Shown here piece after piece: positions 15,376 through 24,430 of a DNA stretch of 64,000 nt. Within the stretch, counting starts at the first letter, position 1. Each line of letters begins with the position of its first letter. The translations under genes were made by a program, and so were the position numbers. The notes under the pieces were generated by a model. That model was not told the origin of the DNA and searched no databases. It was given only the letters and a program-made list of their open reading frames with translations. Origin of the DNA: Armatimonadota bacterium (GTDB taxonomy: Bacteria > Sysuimicrobiota > Sysuimicrobiia > Sysuimicrobiales > Humicultoraceae); the NCBI GenBank assembly GCA_031459855.1, contig JAVKHP010000001.1, positions 2,766,309-2,830,308 on the forward strand. The letters run 5' to 3'.

Positions 15376-16018
15376 GGAGCACACGCGGGCTGCCGCCCGT
15401 TTGCCGGCCGTGCCGGCGGGGCCGATGTGAGACCGGCACCTCCACGATCCGCGCGCCGCGCCGGCGCGCCTTCCCCAGCAGCTCAGCGCTGATGAAGGCA
15501 CCCATCGACTCCAGCGCCAGCGACTGCACCAGGGCCGTACGCATGAGCTTGAAAGCGCAGTCCACGTCCCGGACCTGCACGCCCAGCAGAACGCGCATTA
15601 GCCACGTCCACGCCGAGGCAAAGGCACCCCGGTGCCGCGGGTCAGCCCGCCGCACGCGGTATCCCACCACCAGATCGGCGTCGCGCGCCAGGGCGACGAA
15701 CCGGTCGAGCTCCGCCGGCGCGAACTGCCCGTCGGCGTCCAGCAAGAGGATCCACGGCTTGCGCGCCGCCTCGAAGCCCGTGCGCAGCGCCGCGCCGTAC
15801 CCGCGGTTGCGGTCGTGGCGCAGCACCCGTACCGGCAGCTCGGCGGCCAGCCGCGCAGCTACGCTTGCGGTGGCGTCGGTGCTACCGTCGTCGACGACGA
15901 GGACCTCGAAGTCGGCGGCGGCAGCCGCCACCACCGGCACGAGCTCGCGCACGGTCGCCTCCAGGTTGCCGGCCTCGTTGAACGCCGGCAGGACGACGCT
16001 CACGCCCTCTAGATCCAC
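15293..16018 (-). CDS. Family 2 glycosyltransferase (polyprenyl-phosphate sugar type)
   Basis: A 241-residue cytosolic GT-A enzyme without membrane helices. Motifs: SVVLPAFNEAGNLEATV, the nucleotide loop VLVVDDGSTDAT, and the DXD-type LLLDADGQFAPAELDRF, then VDCAFKLMRTALV. It resembles dolichol-phosphate mannose synthase and would make a polyprenyl-phosphate sugar donor, which fits the GT-C acceptor enzymes on both sides. The start is placed at GTG 16018, overlapping the end of the PMT gene. The C-terminus overlaps the convergent GT-C gene. Confidence 0.85.
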   Translation of the reverse strand: MDLEGVSVVLPAFNEAGNLEATVRELVPVVAAAAADFEVLVVDDGSTDATASVAARLAAELPVRVLRHDRNRGYGAALRTGFEAARKPWILLLDADGQFAPAELDRFVALARDADLVVGYRVRRADPRHRGAFASAWTWLMRVLLGVQVRDVDCAFKLMRTALVQSLALESMGAFISAELLGKARRRGARIVEVPVSHRPRRHGRQTGGSPRVLLRAFYELGRLWWRVRRFPASAGRDPRG

Positions 16019-17364
16019 GTGCCGAACCACATGAGGCGCCGGAAGTGCGGCACCGTGATCGGCTGGCCGGTGAGCAGGGGGACGAACGCCGCCAGCCATC
16101 CTGCGGCCAGCGCCAGGTACACCAGCACCGGGCCGTCGCCCGCAGCCGCGCGCACACGGCGCAACCCCCGTGCGACCGCGACGACCAGGAACGGCACCGC
16201 CAGGAGGAAGTGGTAGAGGAACAGCACGCGCGGGATGAACGCGTACTGCCCCCAGGCGCAGGCGAAGCCCACCAGGACAGCAGCGTCGGGAACGCTCCGC
16301 CGAGCGGCCGCGACCGCCGCCGCGAGGAGGGCCGGGAGCCCCGCCCACCACACCACCGGATTCCCGATGGCGAGGACGCCGCGCGCCAGCTCGGGCGCCA
16401 CCTCGCGGTAGTCGTACCAGATGGGTCGCAGGAGCAACGGCCACGACCACCAGGCCGACTGGTAGGGATGTCCCTGCGTCAGGCCCACATGGAACGCCAG
16501 CATCCAGCGCTGCACTGCCAGCACGTCGCCGAGCGTGTGCCCGACCCGCAGGTACGGTACGTAGGTCAGCAGGTAGATGCCGGCCGGCACGAGGCCCAAC
16601 GCGACGACGAGCGCCCACGCATCGGCGCGGACGGCGGCCAGCACCGCGCGGCCTCGGACGAGGGCGACCAGCACGGCAAGCCCCAGCAGGGGCGGCACGG
16701 CGGTCCACTTGGTGGCCATCGCACAGCCTGCGGCGATGCCCGCAGCGTACAACCAGACGCGGCCGCCCGCTCGCGGTGCACGGGCACATGCGCCTGCCCC
16801 CCGCGGGGTTGCCGACGCCGCGGCGACCGCGGCGTCGGTGTCGCCCGGGACCATGCCCTCCCGGCCCACCTTTCGTACGCCAGCCTGCAGGTACCGCCAG
16901 AACGCCCAGTACGCGGTCACCACGAACAGCGCCAGGAACACGTCGGGCTTGGCGATGCGGCTCTCCACGAACACCAGCCCGTCCAGCGCGGTCAGGAGGG
17001 CGCTTGCGGCGGCCACGAACGGATCGGCGTCGACGGCGCGGGCGAACGCGTACACCACCGCCACCAGCAGCACGCCTGCCACCGCGCTCGCCAGCCGCCA
17101 CCCTGCTGGCCGGTCGCCGGCCAGGCGAATCGACGCGGCGATGATCAACTTCGACAGCGGCGGGTGCGTGCGCTCCTCGGTGACCTCCTGGCCCGCCAGC
17201 ACCTGCCTGGCTGCCGGCACGTAGTAGACCTCGTCGAAGATCATGCCAGCAGGCTCGCCCAGGCCCCACAGCCTGGCGGCAGCCGCGACGACAGCCGCCG
17301 CCACCATCGCCCACACGAGCAGATCCCGGCGCCCCGCGACCGCACGCGGCGGTCCTAACGCCAT
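16009..17364 (-). CDS. Dolichyl-phosphate-mannose-protein mannosyltransferase (GT39/PMT)
   Basis: A 451-residue polytopic enzyme. The catalytic first loop FDEVYYVPAARQ with its DE pair and the second motif THPPLSKLI are those of protein O-mannosyltransferases; LDGLVFVESRIAKPD is also PMT-typical. It would O-mannosylate exported proteins using a lipid-linked donor, which the adjacent GT2 may supply. The gene lies at the end of the MoxR-DUF58-transglutaminase operon; ATG 17364 overlaps the transglutaminase stop. A GTG at 17376 is an alternative start. Confidence 0.87.
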   Translation of the reverse strand: MALGPPRAVAGRRDLLVWAMVAAAVVAAAARLWGLGEPAGMIFDEVYYVPAARQVLAGQEVTEERTHPPLSKLIIAASIRLAGDRPAGWRLASAVAGVLLVAVVYAFARAVDADPFVAAASALLTALDGLVFVESRIAKPDVFLALFVVTAYWAFWRYLQAGVRKVGREGMVPGDTDAAVAAASATPRGAGACARAPRAGGRVWLYAAGIAAGCAMATKWTAVPPLLGLAVLVALVRGRAVLAAVRADAWALVVALGLVPAGIYLLTYVPYLRVGHTLGDVLAVQRWMLAFHVGLTQGHPYQSAWWSWPLLLRPIWYDYREVAPELARGVLAIGNPVVWWAGLPALLAAAVAAARRSVPDAAVLVGFACAWGQYAFIPRVLFLYHFLLAVPFLVVAVARGLRRVRAAAGDGPVLVYLALAAGWLAAFVPLLTGQPITVPHFRRLMWFGTWI

Positions 17365-19502
17365 CGCCTCCACCACGGCAGCCTCCGGCGCAGCCGCTCC
17401 AGGTCGCGCCGCGCGGCGGCCAGCGCGGCACCGTCCAACGACGCGCCGCCGTATGCCACCGCCTCCACCATCGCCAGCAGTCGGTCGACCTCCGGCGCCC
17501 CGGTCGCCGCAACGGCCCGCGCACGGTACTCGGCCAGCGTCTCGCTCTGCCCGCGCGCCACCCCGTAACGGGCCAGCAGGCTACAGCAGGTCTCGTAGAG
17601 CGCCCGCAGCTCGCCCCGGGTCGGCCGTCGCCGTGGACGCAGCGCGGTCTTCCAGACGAGCACGCTGCCCAGCCCTGCGACCGCCGCCACCACCACCCAC
17701 AGGAGCCCCGGCCCCCCCAGCGCGCCCCACGGGGCCCAGCCCGCGCGCCACGGCCACCGCAGGCCAAGCGCGGCCAGGCGCGCGCCCATCCGGGCGCTCA
17801 GGCCCTGCCAGAGCCACCGCGGCACCGCCGCGTCCCCGAGCGCCGCAGTGTCGGGAAAGCCCGGCGTCGGCTCGAACTCCACCCAGCCGATCCTGGGGAA
17901 GTACACCTCCACCCACGCGTGTGCGTCGCTGTTGCGCACTTCCAGGAGCCCCGTCACGGGATTGAGCGCCCCCGGCGTGTAGCCCGTCACCAGCCGCGCC
18001 GGGATGCCCGCAGCCCGCAGCAACACCACCATGGCGCTGGCAAACTGCTCGCAGTACCCGCGCCGTTCCTCGAACAGGAAGTAGTCTACCGCATCGCCGG
18101 GCCGGCGCTGCGGGGGGATCGTCAGATCGTAGACGTAGTGGTGCCAGAGGTACCGGTTGACGGCCATCACACGGTCGTAGCGCGTGGGCGCGCCGTCGGT
18201 GAGCCGGCGGGCCAGGGCGTGCACGCGGTCGGGCAGGGGCGGCAGTTGCAGGTAGCGCGCCGTGATGAACGCCGGGACCGTGCCCTCGGCGGCCCGCAGC
18301 CGCCCGGGATCGGGGACCATCGCCCGCGACACCACCGAATACACCGCGCCGGGCCGCAGCGGGCCGGGCAGCCGGATGGCGCCGTAGCGATCCAGGTAGA
18401 CGTGCCCGGCGGGCGTCCACAGGCGCTCGGCCAGGGCGGCCGCGAAGAGCACGTTCGGCTGCTCGGCCTCCAGGAAGAAGGTCTGGATGACCTCCACGGG
18501 TCGCGCGCCGTAGCTCAGCACCTCGTCCCCACGGTAGACCAAGCGGGCCGGCGGGAAGCCAATCCGCACTTCGGTCACCTGCGGGTCGCTGGCGCGCCAG
18601 CCCCACCCCGTGTAGGTGTCGAAGACCAGGCCGCGCCAGTTGAACGCGTGCGTCGCCCGCACGCGCATGACGAGACGGTCGTCCAGCCGGCCGCGCACCC
18701 GCAGGTCGACCGCCGGGCTGAACCCGAAGTAGCCGCGGGCGTTCCACCGCGGCACCTCGGCGCCGTCGTCGCGCGCGTCGGGGTACGCAGGGTTGACGAT
18801 CCGTCCGCCGTGCGAGGTCAGCCACTGCATGCGGGGCGAGAACGGGAGCGCGGTGAGGTGCATCCCCTCGAACCGGGGCATGACCACGAAGAGCACCCCG
18901 GTGGCCGCCACGACCGTCAGCAGCGTCCCCGCGGCCATGGGCCACACCTCGCGCGGCCGTCCCGCCGGCGCATGCACGCCCGCCGCCCCCTCTGTGCCCG
19001 TGCGCGTCGTGTCCCACGCGTGCTGCACGAGGGCAGGCACGGCGGCGGCCAGGTAGGCCGCCAGGTAGCCCAGGTAGCGCACGTCCAGCGCGAATACGGC
19101 CGCCACCGCCATGAGGATGACCGACGAGAGCAGGCTGAAGAGCAGGTCGCGCCGCGCGGGCACGTCGAACGAGTGCAGCACCTGCAGCCACAGCAGGAAG
19201 ACCGTGAGCGGGACGGTGGTCTGCAGCGGGTCGACCAGCACGTCCCGCACGAACTCCCGCGCGACCTCCAGGCACAGGAGGGCCAGCCCAACCTTGACCC
19301 ACCAATTGCGCCGGCCGCGTCGCCAGTACGAGAACAGGTAGCCTGTCGCGATCAACGCCGGGGTCAGCACCCGGAGGTCCGCGAACTCCTCGTGCGCGGT
19401 GAGGGCCAGCACGCTGACCAGCACCGCGGCCAGCGTCCACAGGCGCAGCGGCACGGCCGCCTCGGGCGGCGCGTTGCCGACCGTCGCACGCCAGCGACTC
19501 AT
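17355..19502 (-). CDS. Membrane-bound transglutaminase-like protein (TgpA type, DUF3488/DUF4129)
   Basis: A 715-residue protein. Six or so N-terminal membrane helices (about 15-215) precede a periplasmic transglutaminase-like domain with a plausible catalytic triad: Cys in RRGYCEQFASAM, His in NSDAHAWVEVYF, and the acidic residue in WVEFEPTPG. A further membrane helix and a DUF4129-type cytoplasmic tail follow. TgpA proteins are usually co-transcribed with DUF58 and MoxR proteins, exactly as here. The ATG overlaps the DUF58 stop (ATGA). The substrate is unknown. Confidence 0.9.
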   Translation of the reverse strand: MSRWRATVGNAPPEAAVPLRLWTLAAVLVSVLALTAHEEFADLRVLTPALIATGYLFSYWRRGRRNWWVKVGLALLCLEVAREFVRDVLVDPLQTTVPLTVFLLWLQVLHSFDVPARRDLLFSLLSSVILMAVAAVFALDVRYLGYLAAYLAAAVPALVQHAWDTTRTGTEGAAGVHAPAGRPREVWPMAAGTLLTVVAATGVLFVVMPRFEGMHLTALPFSPRMQWLTSHGGRIVNPAYPDARDDGAEVPRWNARGYFGFSPAVDLRVRGRLDDRLVMRVRATHAFNWRGLVFDTYTGWGWRASDPQVTEVRIGFPPARLVYRGDEVLSYGARPVEVIQTFFLEAEQPNVLFAAALAERLWTPAGHVYLDRYGAIRLPGPLRPGAVYSVVSRAMVPDPGRLRAAEGTVPAFITARYLQLPPLPDRVHALARRLTDGAPTRYDRVMAVNRYLWHHYVYDLTIPPQRRPGDAVDYFLFEERRGYCEQFASAMVVLLRAAGIPARLVTGYTPGALNPVTGLLEVRNSDAHAWVEVYFPRIGWVEFEPTPGFPDTAALGDAAVPRWLWQGLSARMGARLAALGLRWPWRAGWAPWGALGGPGLLWVVVAAVAGLGSVLVWKTALRPRRRPTRGELRALYETCCSLLARYGVARGQSETLAEYRARAVAATGAPEVDRLLAMVEAVAYGGASLDGAALAAARRDLERLRRRLPWWRRWR

Positions 19503-20596
19503 CCGAGCACCGCGCCATCGGCGGCGTAGGTCAGCCGGCCCGTCAGGGGCCATCCCGTGAGCGCGCCGTGCGCGGGCCCGGCCCGGATCGCCGCGTGCGC
19601 CGCGTTGGCTGGTGCCACCAGCGTGCACCCCTCAGGCCACCCGGCCACCTCGTCGGTCAGCGCCACCACCACCAGGTGCCGGTCCGTCGCCGCGCGCAGC
19701 CGCGCCAGCGCCTGCGCGAGCGGCGGCCCGCTGGGCGCGGTACAGGCGAGCCAGTCCATGGCATCCTCCCACTGCCGCAGCACTACGGGGCCGGTGGTCC
19801 ACGCCATCAGGACTACGTCCACACGGCGGTCCCGCGCCAGGCGGTACAGCGACGCCGCGGCGCGCACCGCCGGGTCGAGGGCCACCGCCGGCTGGCGAGC
19901 GTCGAGGTCGAGCACGATGGCCAGTCCGGGTGCCTCGGGCTGCTCGAACTCGCGGACCACCAGCGCGCCACGCCGCGCCGATGAGGGCCAGTGCACGCGG
20001 GTGAGGGCGTCGCCCGGCCGGTAGTCGCGCACACCGTAGAGGTCCTCGGGATGACGTGTGCGGCGCGTCGCAACCGCCGCCTCGAAGACCGGGGCGAGTC
20101 GCCGGACCGCGGCGGGGGCGACCGGGCGCAGCGCCGGCCACACGAGCACGTCGGCCGCCTCGCCGAGCCGCCGCCGCGCCAGGAACACGCCCAACGCGCC
20201 CCGCGAGCGGACCTCGACAGGCCCAACCCGGTGCCAGCCACGGCGGGTCGGCACTGGAGCCAGCACCACCGTCTCCGGGCGCCCTGGAAGCACGGCGGGC
20301 ACAACCGCGGCCACCCGGCCGCCGGGCCAGCCGTCCTCCACGACGAGCAGCCGCGCCAGCCGGCGGGCCTCCACCGAGAGGGTCACCGACAGCGGCGTAC
20401 CCTCCACACCCCGGGCCGGCACCTGCCGGCGCACCCGCACGCGACGCGGGGTGGCGAGCGCGCTCGCCGTGCCCACCACGATCACGCCGAGCACGGCCGC
20501 GTCCAGCACGAACAGCAGCCCCGACATGACGTTGGTGGCCAGCAGGAAGATCGCGGCGGCGATCGCCAGCAGCACGAGCCCCTCCCGCGTTGGCAT
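19499..20596 (-). CDS. DUF58 protein (vWA-like, MoxR partner)
   Basis: A 365-residue protein with two N-terminal membrane helices (REGLVLLAIAAAIFLLATNVMSGLLFVLDAAVLGVIVVG) and the DUF58 core: HPEDLYGVRDYRPGDALTRVHWPSSARRGALVVREFE, then a vWA-like fold (LAIVLDLDA). DUF58 proteins act with MoxR AAA ATPases, probably in assembly or metal insertion of envelope enzymes. ATG 20596 is chosen because GAGGG precedes it and the earlier in-frame Met lies within spacer sequence. Confidence 0.9.
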   Translation of the reverse strand: MPTREGLVLLAIAAAIFLLATNVMSGLLFVLDAAVLGVIVVGTASALATPRRVRVRRQVPARGVEGTPLSVTLSVEARRLARLLVVEDGWPGGRVAAVVPAVLPGRPETVVLAPVPTRRGWHRVGPVEVRSRGALGVFLARRRLGEAADVLVWPALRPVAPAAVRRLAPVFEAAVATRRTRHPEDLYGVRDYRPGDALTRVHWPSSARRGALVVREFEQPEAPGLAIVLDLDARQPAVALDPAVRAAASLYRLARDRRVDVVLMAWTTGPVVLRQWEDAMDWLACTAPSGPPLAQALARLRAATDRHLVVVALTDEVAGWPEGCTLVAPANAAHAAIRAGPAHGALTGWPLTGRLTYAADGAVLG

Positions 20597-20643
20597 GCGA
20601 TCGCCCTCACTGCCAGTCGGTGCGCAGGGCGCGCACGCCCCGC

Positions 20644-21624
20644 TCACGCGTCGACACGGGGGGCCTCGAAGACCGGCACCGGCGTGTCGCGGAGGATCCG
20701 CGCCACCACCTCGTCGGCGGTGGTGCCTGCCCCGTCGACGCCGTCCGGCAGGCCTTGCGACCGCACCAGCAGGCGGTGCGCCAGGACCGGCAGCGCCAGG
20801 GCCTTGACGTCGTCGGGCGTCACGTACGTGGCGCCGCGCAACAGCGCGCGCGCCTGGGCCGCCCGCAGCAGGGCCAGGCTCGCGCGGGGACTGGCGCCCA
20901 GGGCGACCGCTGCGTGCTCACGGGTGGCGGTGGCCAGCCGCAGGACGTACTCGTGGATCGCCGGGCTCACGTAGACGGCCGCCGCCGCCTCGCGCAGGCG
21001 CACCACGTCGGCCGGCGTCAGCACCGGCGCGACGTCCTCGATCGGATGGCGCGCAGCGTGCCCGGCCAGCATGGCCCGCTCGGCCTCCCGTGGCGGGTAG
21101 CCCAACGACGTGGCGAGCATGAAGCGGTCGAGCTGCCCCTCCGGCAGCGGGTAGGTCCCGTGGTGCTCGGCGGGGTTCAGGGTGGCGATCAGGAAGAACG
21201 GGTCGGGCAGCCGGCGCGCCTGCCCGTCGACCGTCACCTGCCCTTCGTCCATGGGCTCGAGGAACGCCGCCTGGGTGCGCGGGCTCGTGCGGTTCAGCTC
21301 GTCGACGAGCACGACGTGGGCGAAGATGGGCCCGGGGACGAAGCGCAGCTCGTACGTGCGCGGATCGATGACGGTCGTGCCGAGGATATCGGACGGCAGC
21401 AGGTCCGGCGTGCACTGAATGCGCGCGAAGTCACCGCCGATCGACCGGGCCAGGGCGCGCGCCAGCATCGTCTTGCCAACGCCGGGCACGTCGCGCAGCA
21501 GCACGTGGCCACGGGCCAGCACCCCCACCAGGACCAGGTCGACGACCTCGTCCTTGCCCAGGATGACACGGCCGATGCTGGCGCGCAGACGGTCGAGGTC
21601 GGCGCGGATGCGGGCGTCGGTCAT
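20644..21624 (-). CDS. MoxR family AAA+ ATPase
   Basis: A 326-residue AAA+ protein: Walker A DVPGVGKTM, Walker B-type VVLVDELNRTSPRTQAAFLEPMDEGQVTV, sensor 1 LIATLNPAEHHGTYPLPEGQLDRFML, and the lid domain. It is a chaperone-type ATPase that works with the DUF58 and transglutaminase products of the same operon. A weak promoter (TACGAT at 21676-21681, poor -35) lies about 50 nt before ATG 21624. The gene-free stretch 21690-21889 shows nothing else. Confidence 0.92.
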   Translation of the reverse strand: MTDARIRADLDRLRASIGRVILGKDEVVDLVLVGVLARGHVLLRDVPGVGKTMLARALARSIGGDFARIQCTPDLLPSDILGTTVIDPRTYELRFVPGPIFAHVVLVDELNRTSPRTQAAFLEPMDEGQVTVDGQARRLPDPFFLIATLNPAEHHGTYPLPEGQLDRFMLATSLGYPPREAERAMLAGHAARHPIEDVAPVLTPADVVRLREAAAAVYVSPAIHEYVLRLATATREHAAVALGASPRASLALLRAAQARALLRGATYVTPDDVKALALPVLAHRLLVRSQGLPDGVDGAGTTADEVVARILRDTPVPVFEAPRVDA

Positions 21625-21889
21625 AAGTTCCCTTGGGGTATCTGCCCATCGGGGCGCCGGCTCGGACACGGGGGTATCGTACCACAGCTCTTGGCCGGCT
21701 CTTCGCAGCCTTCCGCTCGGCTGTTCGTTCTCCGCCGTGCTCCGCGCGCGGCCTTCTGGCGGATCCCCCGTCTGACCCTAGCCTGGCTCGCCCGCCGTCC
21801 GCCGCGGCGCCGGCGGTTGCGACATCTGTGCCTGCCGCCCCGACCCGCGACCGGTACCCTACCCGCCGGTTGTGGTGACCCGGCACTTG

Positions 21890-22978
21890 CTACGTCCGCG
21901 CCTGCCGCCAGGTCCACACGTTGTGCATCAAGTAGTTGAGCCCGCCGCCGACACCCACGGCGATCAGGTTGGCGACCATGGGCACCAGTCCCAGGTGGGT
22001 CAGCGCCGCCAGCAGGCCCAGGTAGACCGCGTTCCCGGCCCACGTCGCCACGTAGTACTTGCCCAGGCGCTGCAGGAAGATGCTCCACGCCCCGGCGGGC
22101 CGGTCAGCCCAGGTGAACGTGCTGTTCAGCAGGTAGTTGGTGCCCGTCGACACCGCGCCTGCCACCAGCCCAGCGGCGAAGTAGTGCACCCCCAGGGGAT
22201 GGGTGAGCAGCCAGAACACGGCGACGTTGACGCCCACCCCGCTCGCGCCCACCAGCAGGAACTTCCACAGGCGCCCCTCGCCGGGGCTCGTGGCCAGCAG
22301 CAGGGCCACGTGTCGCAAGTAGTCGGCCCCCTGGCGCAAAGTCGCCTTCGTCCGCCCGGCCGTGCGCGGCCCAAACGTGTAGGGCACCTCGACCACCCGG
22401 CGGTAGCGCCCGCGCACTAGGATCTCCAACAGAATCTTGAAGCCCACGGGCCGGAGGGCCACGCCGTCCACCACCGTCCGGCGCACCAGGAAGAACCCCG
22501 ACAGCGGGTCGGTGCTCCGGCGCGCGGCGTGGAGCAGCACCCGCGCCAGCAAGCGCGTCAGCAGCGACACGATCCGGCGCGGCCTGCTCAACCCCGGCAT
22601 GCCCGCGCCCGGCAGGTAACGGGAGGCCACCACCAGGTCGGCGTGCTCGGCGTGCAGGCGCCGCAGCATCACGGGCAGGAGGTCGGGCGGGTGCTGCAGG
22701 TCGGCATCGAGCACGGCGATGGTCTCGCCGCGACTGCGCGCGATCCCCTCGACGACCGCGCTGGCCAGGCCCGAGGCCCCGTGCCGATGGTAGACCTTCA
22801 CGCGCTCGTCGTCCTGGGCCGCATCGGCCAGGACGGCATCGGTGCCGTCGATGCTGTCATCGACGAAGACCAACTCGTAGTCGAGACCGTCCAGCGCGGC
22901 CCGGACGGCGCCCAGCAGGCGTGGAATTGCGTCGCGCTCGTTGCGCGTGGGGATGACGACGGAGAGCGTCGGCAGCAT
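21890..22978 (-). CDS. GT2 glycosyltransferase fused to a GtrA domain
   Basis: A 362-residue two-domain protein. The N-terminal part is DPM1-like (SVVIPTRNERDAIPRLL, LVFVDDSIDGTD, IAVLDADLQHPPDLLP, STDPLSGFFLVRRT). The C-terminal 120 residues have four membrane helices in the GtrA pattern (LWKFLLVGASGVGVNVAVFWLL, TGTNYLLNSTFTW, GLNYLMHNVWTW), which flips or retains polyprenyl-linked sugars. The fusion makes and probably translocates a polyprenyl-phosphate hexose for the GT-C enzymes in this region. The start is either ATG 22978 or GTG 22996. Confidence 0.88.
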   Translation of the reverse strand: MLPTLSVVIPTRNERDAIPRLLGAVRAALDGLDYELVFVDDSIDGTDAVLADAAQDDERVKVYHRHGASGLASAVVEGIARSRGETIAVLDADLQHPPDLLPVMLRRLHAEHADLVVASRYLPGAGMPGLSRPRRIVSLLTRLLARVLLHAARRSTDPLSGFFLVRRTVVDGVALRPVGFKILLEILVRGRYRRVVEVPYTFGPRTAGRTKATLRQGADYLRHVALLLATSPGEGRLWKFLLVGASGVGVNVAVFWLLTHPLGVHYFAAGLVAGAVSTGTNYLLNSTFTWADRPAGAWSIFLQRLGKYYVATWAGNAVYLGLLAALTHLGLVPMVANLIAVGVGGGLNYLMHNVWTWRQART

Positions 22979-23206
22979 GGGTCTGCGGGCACCCACCTCC
23001 GGCGACAGGCTAACACCTCACCGCCCAGGCGACAATCCCGCGCAGACCCGCCGCGTGGGCCCACCAGGGCGCAGGCAACACCCGGCGGGCACCATGCCAG
23101 CCTCACCTCCGCGCTGCCCACCTCCCGACGCGGCGCCCCGCTGCCCACGCGCTACGCACCCTCTCCGGTCGGCTGCACGAGGGGCCCCTTGGTCGCGGGC
23201 CCCCAG

Positions 23207-23233
23207 GACTGACAACCACGTCGAGTTGGGCAT
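23207..23233 (+). promoter_or_regulatory. SigB/SigF-type promoter of pilT-pilU
   Basis: GACTGA (23207-23212), 15-nt spacer ending gagtt, GGGCAT (23228-23233). The -35 is the weakest of the nine sites, but the -10 half with its gagttgggcataacc context is strong. A leader of about 115 nt runs to ATG 23354; I see no known riboswitch in it. The remainder of the gene-free stretch 22979-23206 shows nothing. Confidence 0.5.
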
Positions 23234-23353
23234 AACCCGTGCGGGCAATGCTCGTCGACCCGGGGTCCCCCAGACAACCACAGGGCGCATGGGCCGCGTA
23301 CCGCGGCTACCCGGGCTCGCAACCTGAACACCGACGCGCGTGGAGGGCAGCGC

Positions 23354-24430
23354 ATGGACATCACCGATCTGTTGATCCTCACCAAGCAGGCCGGGGCCTC
23401 CGACCTCCACCTGACGGTGGGCATCCCACCCAAGATGCGGCTCAACGGCGAGCTGGTGACGGTGCCGGACGCACCGGTGCTGACCAAGGAGGACCTCCAC
23501 GAGATGGTCTACGAGGTGCTCACCGACAGTCAGAAGAGCCGCCTGGAGGAGCACTGGGACCTCGACTTCTCGGTCGAACTGCAGAACCTCGGTCGGTTCC
23601 GGGTCAACGCCTTCCGGCACCGGCTGGGCGAGGGGATCGTCTTCCGGGTTATCCCCTCCAAGATCAAGTCGCTCGACGAGCTCGGGCTGCCTCCCATCCT
23701 GGGTGAGCTCGCTCTGCAGGACCGTGGCCTGATCCTGGTCACCGGGCCTACGGGCTCGGGGAAGTCCACCACGCTGGCGTCGATGGTGGACCTCATCAAC
23801 GACCGGCGCACGTGCCACGTCATCACCATCGAAGATCCCATCGAGTTCGTCCACCAGCACCGCAAGAGCATCGTGAACCAGCGTGAGGTGGGCATGAACG
23901 CCAAGTCCTTCGCCCAGGCGCTGCGCGCCGCGTTGCGTGAAGACCCTGACGTGATCCTGGTGGGCGAGCTGCGCGACCTCGAGACGATCTCCATGGCGCT
24001 CACCGCTGCGGAGACCGGCCACCTGGTCATGGCCACGCTGCACACCTCCAGCGCCAGCAAGACCATCAACCGCGTGATCGATGTCTTCCCGAGCACACAG
24101 CAGGAGCAGATCCGCGTGCAGCTCGCAGAAAGCCTGCTGGCCGTCGTGGCCCAGACCCTGTTGCCCACCGCCGACGGCAAGGGCCGCGTGGCGGCCGTCG
24201 AGGTGCTCGTCGCCACGCCCGCCGTGCGCAACATGATCCGCGAGAACAAGGTGCACCAGATCCCCTCGGCCATTCAGACCGGGAGCAAGGACGGCATGCA
24301 GAGCCTCGACCAGTCCCTGCGGAACCTCCTCAAGGCCCGCAAGATCACGCTCGACGTGGCCCAACGCTGGGCCGTGGACAAGTCCGCGTTCGCCGAGGGC
24401 CTGGCCGCCGCTGGAGCAGGGAGGCTGTGA
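23354..24430 (+). CDS. pilT: Twitching motility ATPase PilT
   Basis: A 358-residue hexameric retraction ATPase. Landmarks: ASDLHLTVGIPPKMRLNG in the N-terminal domain, Walker A GPTGSGKST, Asp box IEDPIEFVHQ, Walker B VILVGELRD, His box ETGHLVMATLHT, and the AVRNMIREN segment corresponding to the AIRNLIRE retraction motif. GGAGGG precedes ATG 23354. The next gene starts inside its stop codon (GTGA). Confidence 0.96.
   Translation: MDITDLLILTKQAGASDLHLTVGIPPKMRLNGELVTVPDAPVLTKEDLHEMVYEVLTDSQKSRLEEHWDLDFSVELQNLGRFRVNAFRHRLGEGIVFRVIPSKIKSLDELGLPPILGELALQDRGLILVTGPTGSGKSTTLASMVDLINDRRTCHVITIEDPIEFVHQHRKSIVNQREVGMNAKSFAQALRAALREDPDVILVGELRDLETISMALTAAETGHLVMATLHTSSASKTINRVIDVFPSTQQEQIRVQLAESLLAVVAQTLLPTADGKGRVAAVEVLVATPAVRNMIRENKVHQIPSAIQTGSKDGMQSLDQSLRNLLKARKITLDVAQRWAVDKSAFAEGLAAAGAGRL

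Noticed and set aside
15293-17767. 824-codon minus-strand frame that could be read as one large protein
   Set aside because: Only the last 241 codons (GT2) are coding; the rest runs antisense in frame to the PMT and transglutaminase genes and has Arg/Gly-rich nonsense composition.
17919-19529. 536-codon plus-strand open frame
   Set aside because: Shadow of the transglutaminase gene; Arg/His/Gln-rich with no recognisable domain.
23234-23353. Riboswitch in the pilT leader
   Set aside because: The leader is long and GC-rich, with GGGCAATG resembling part of GEMM, but neither the GNRA hairpin nor GCGCAAAGC is present.
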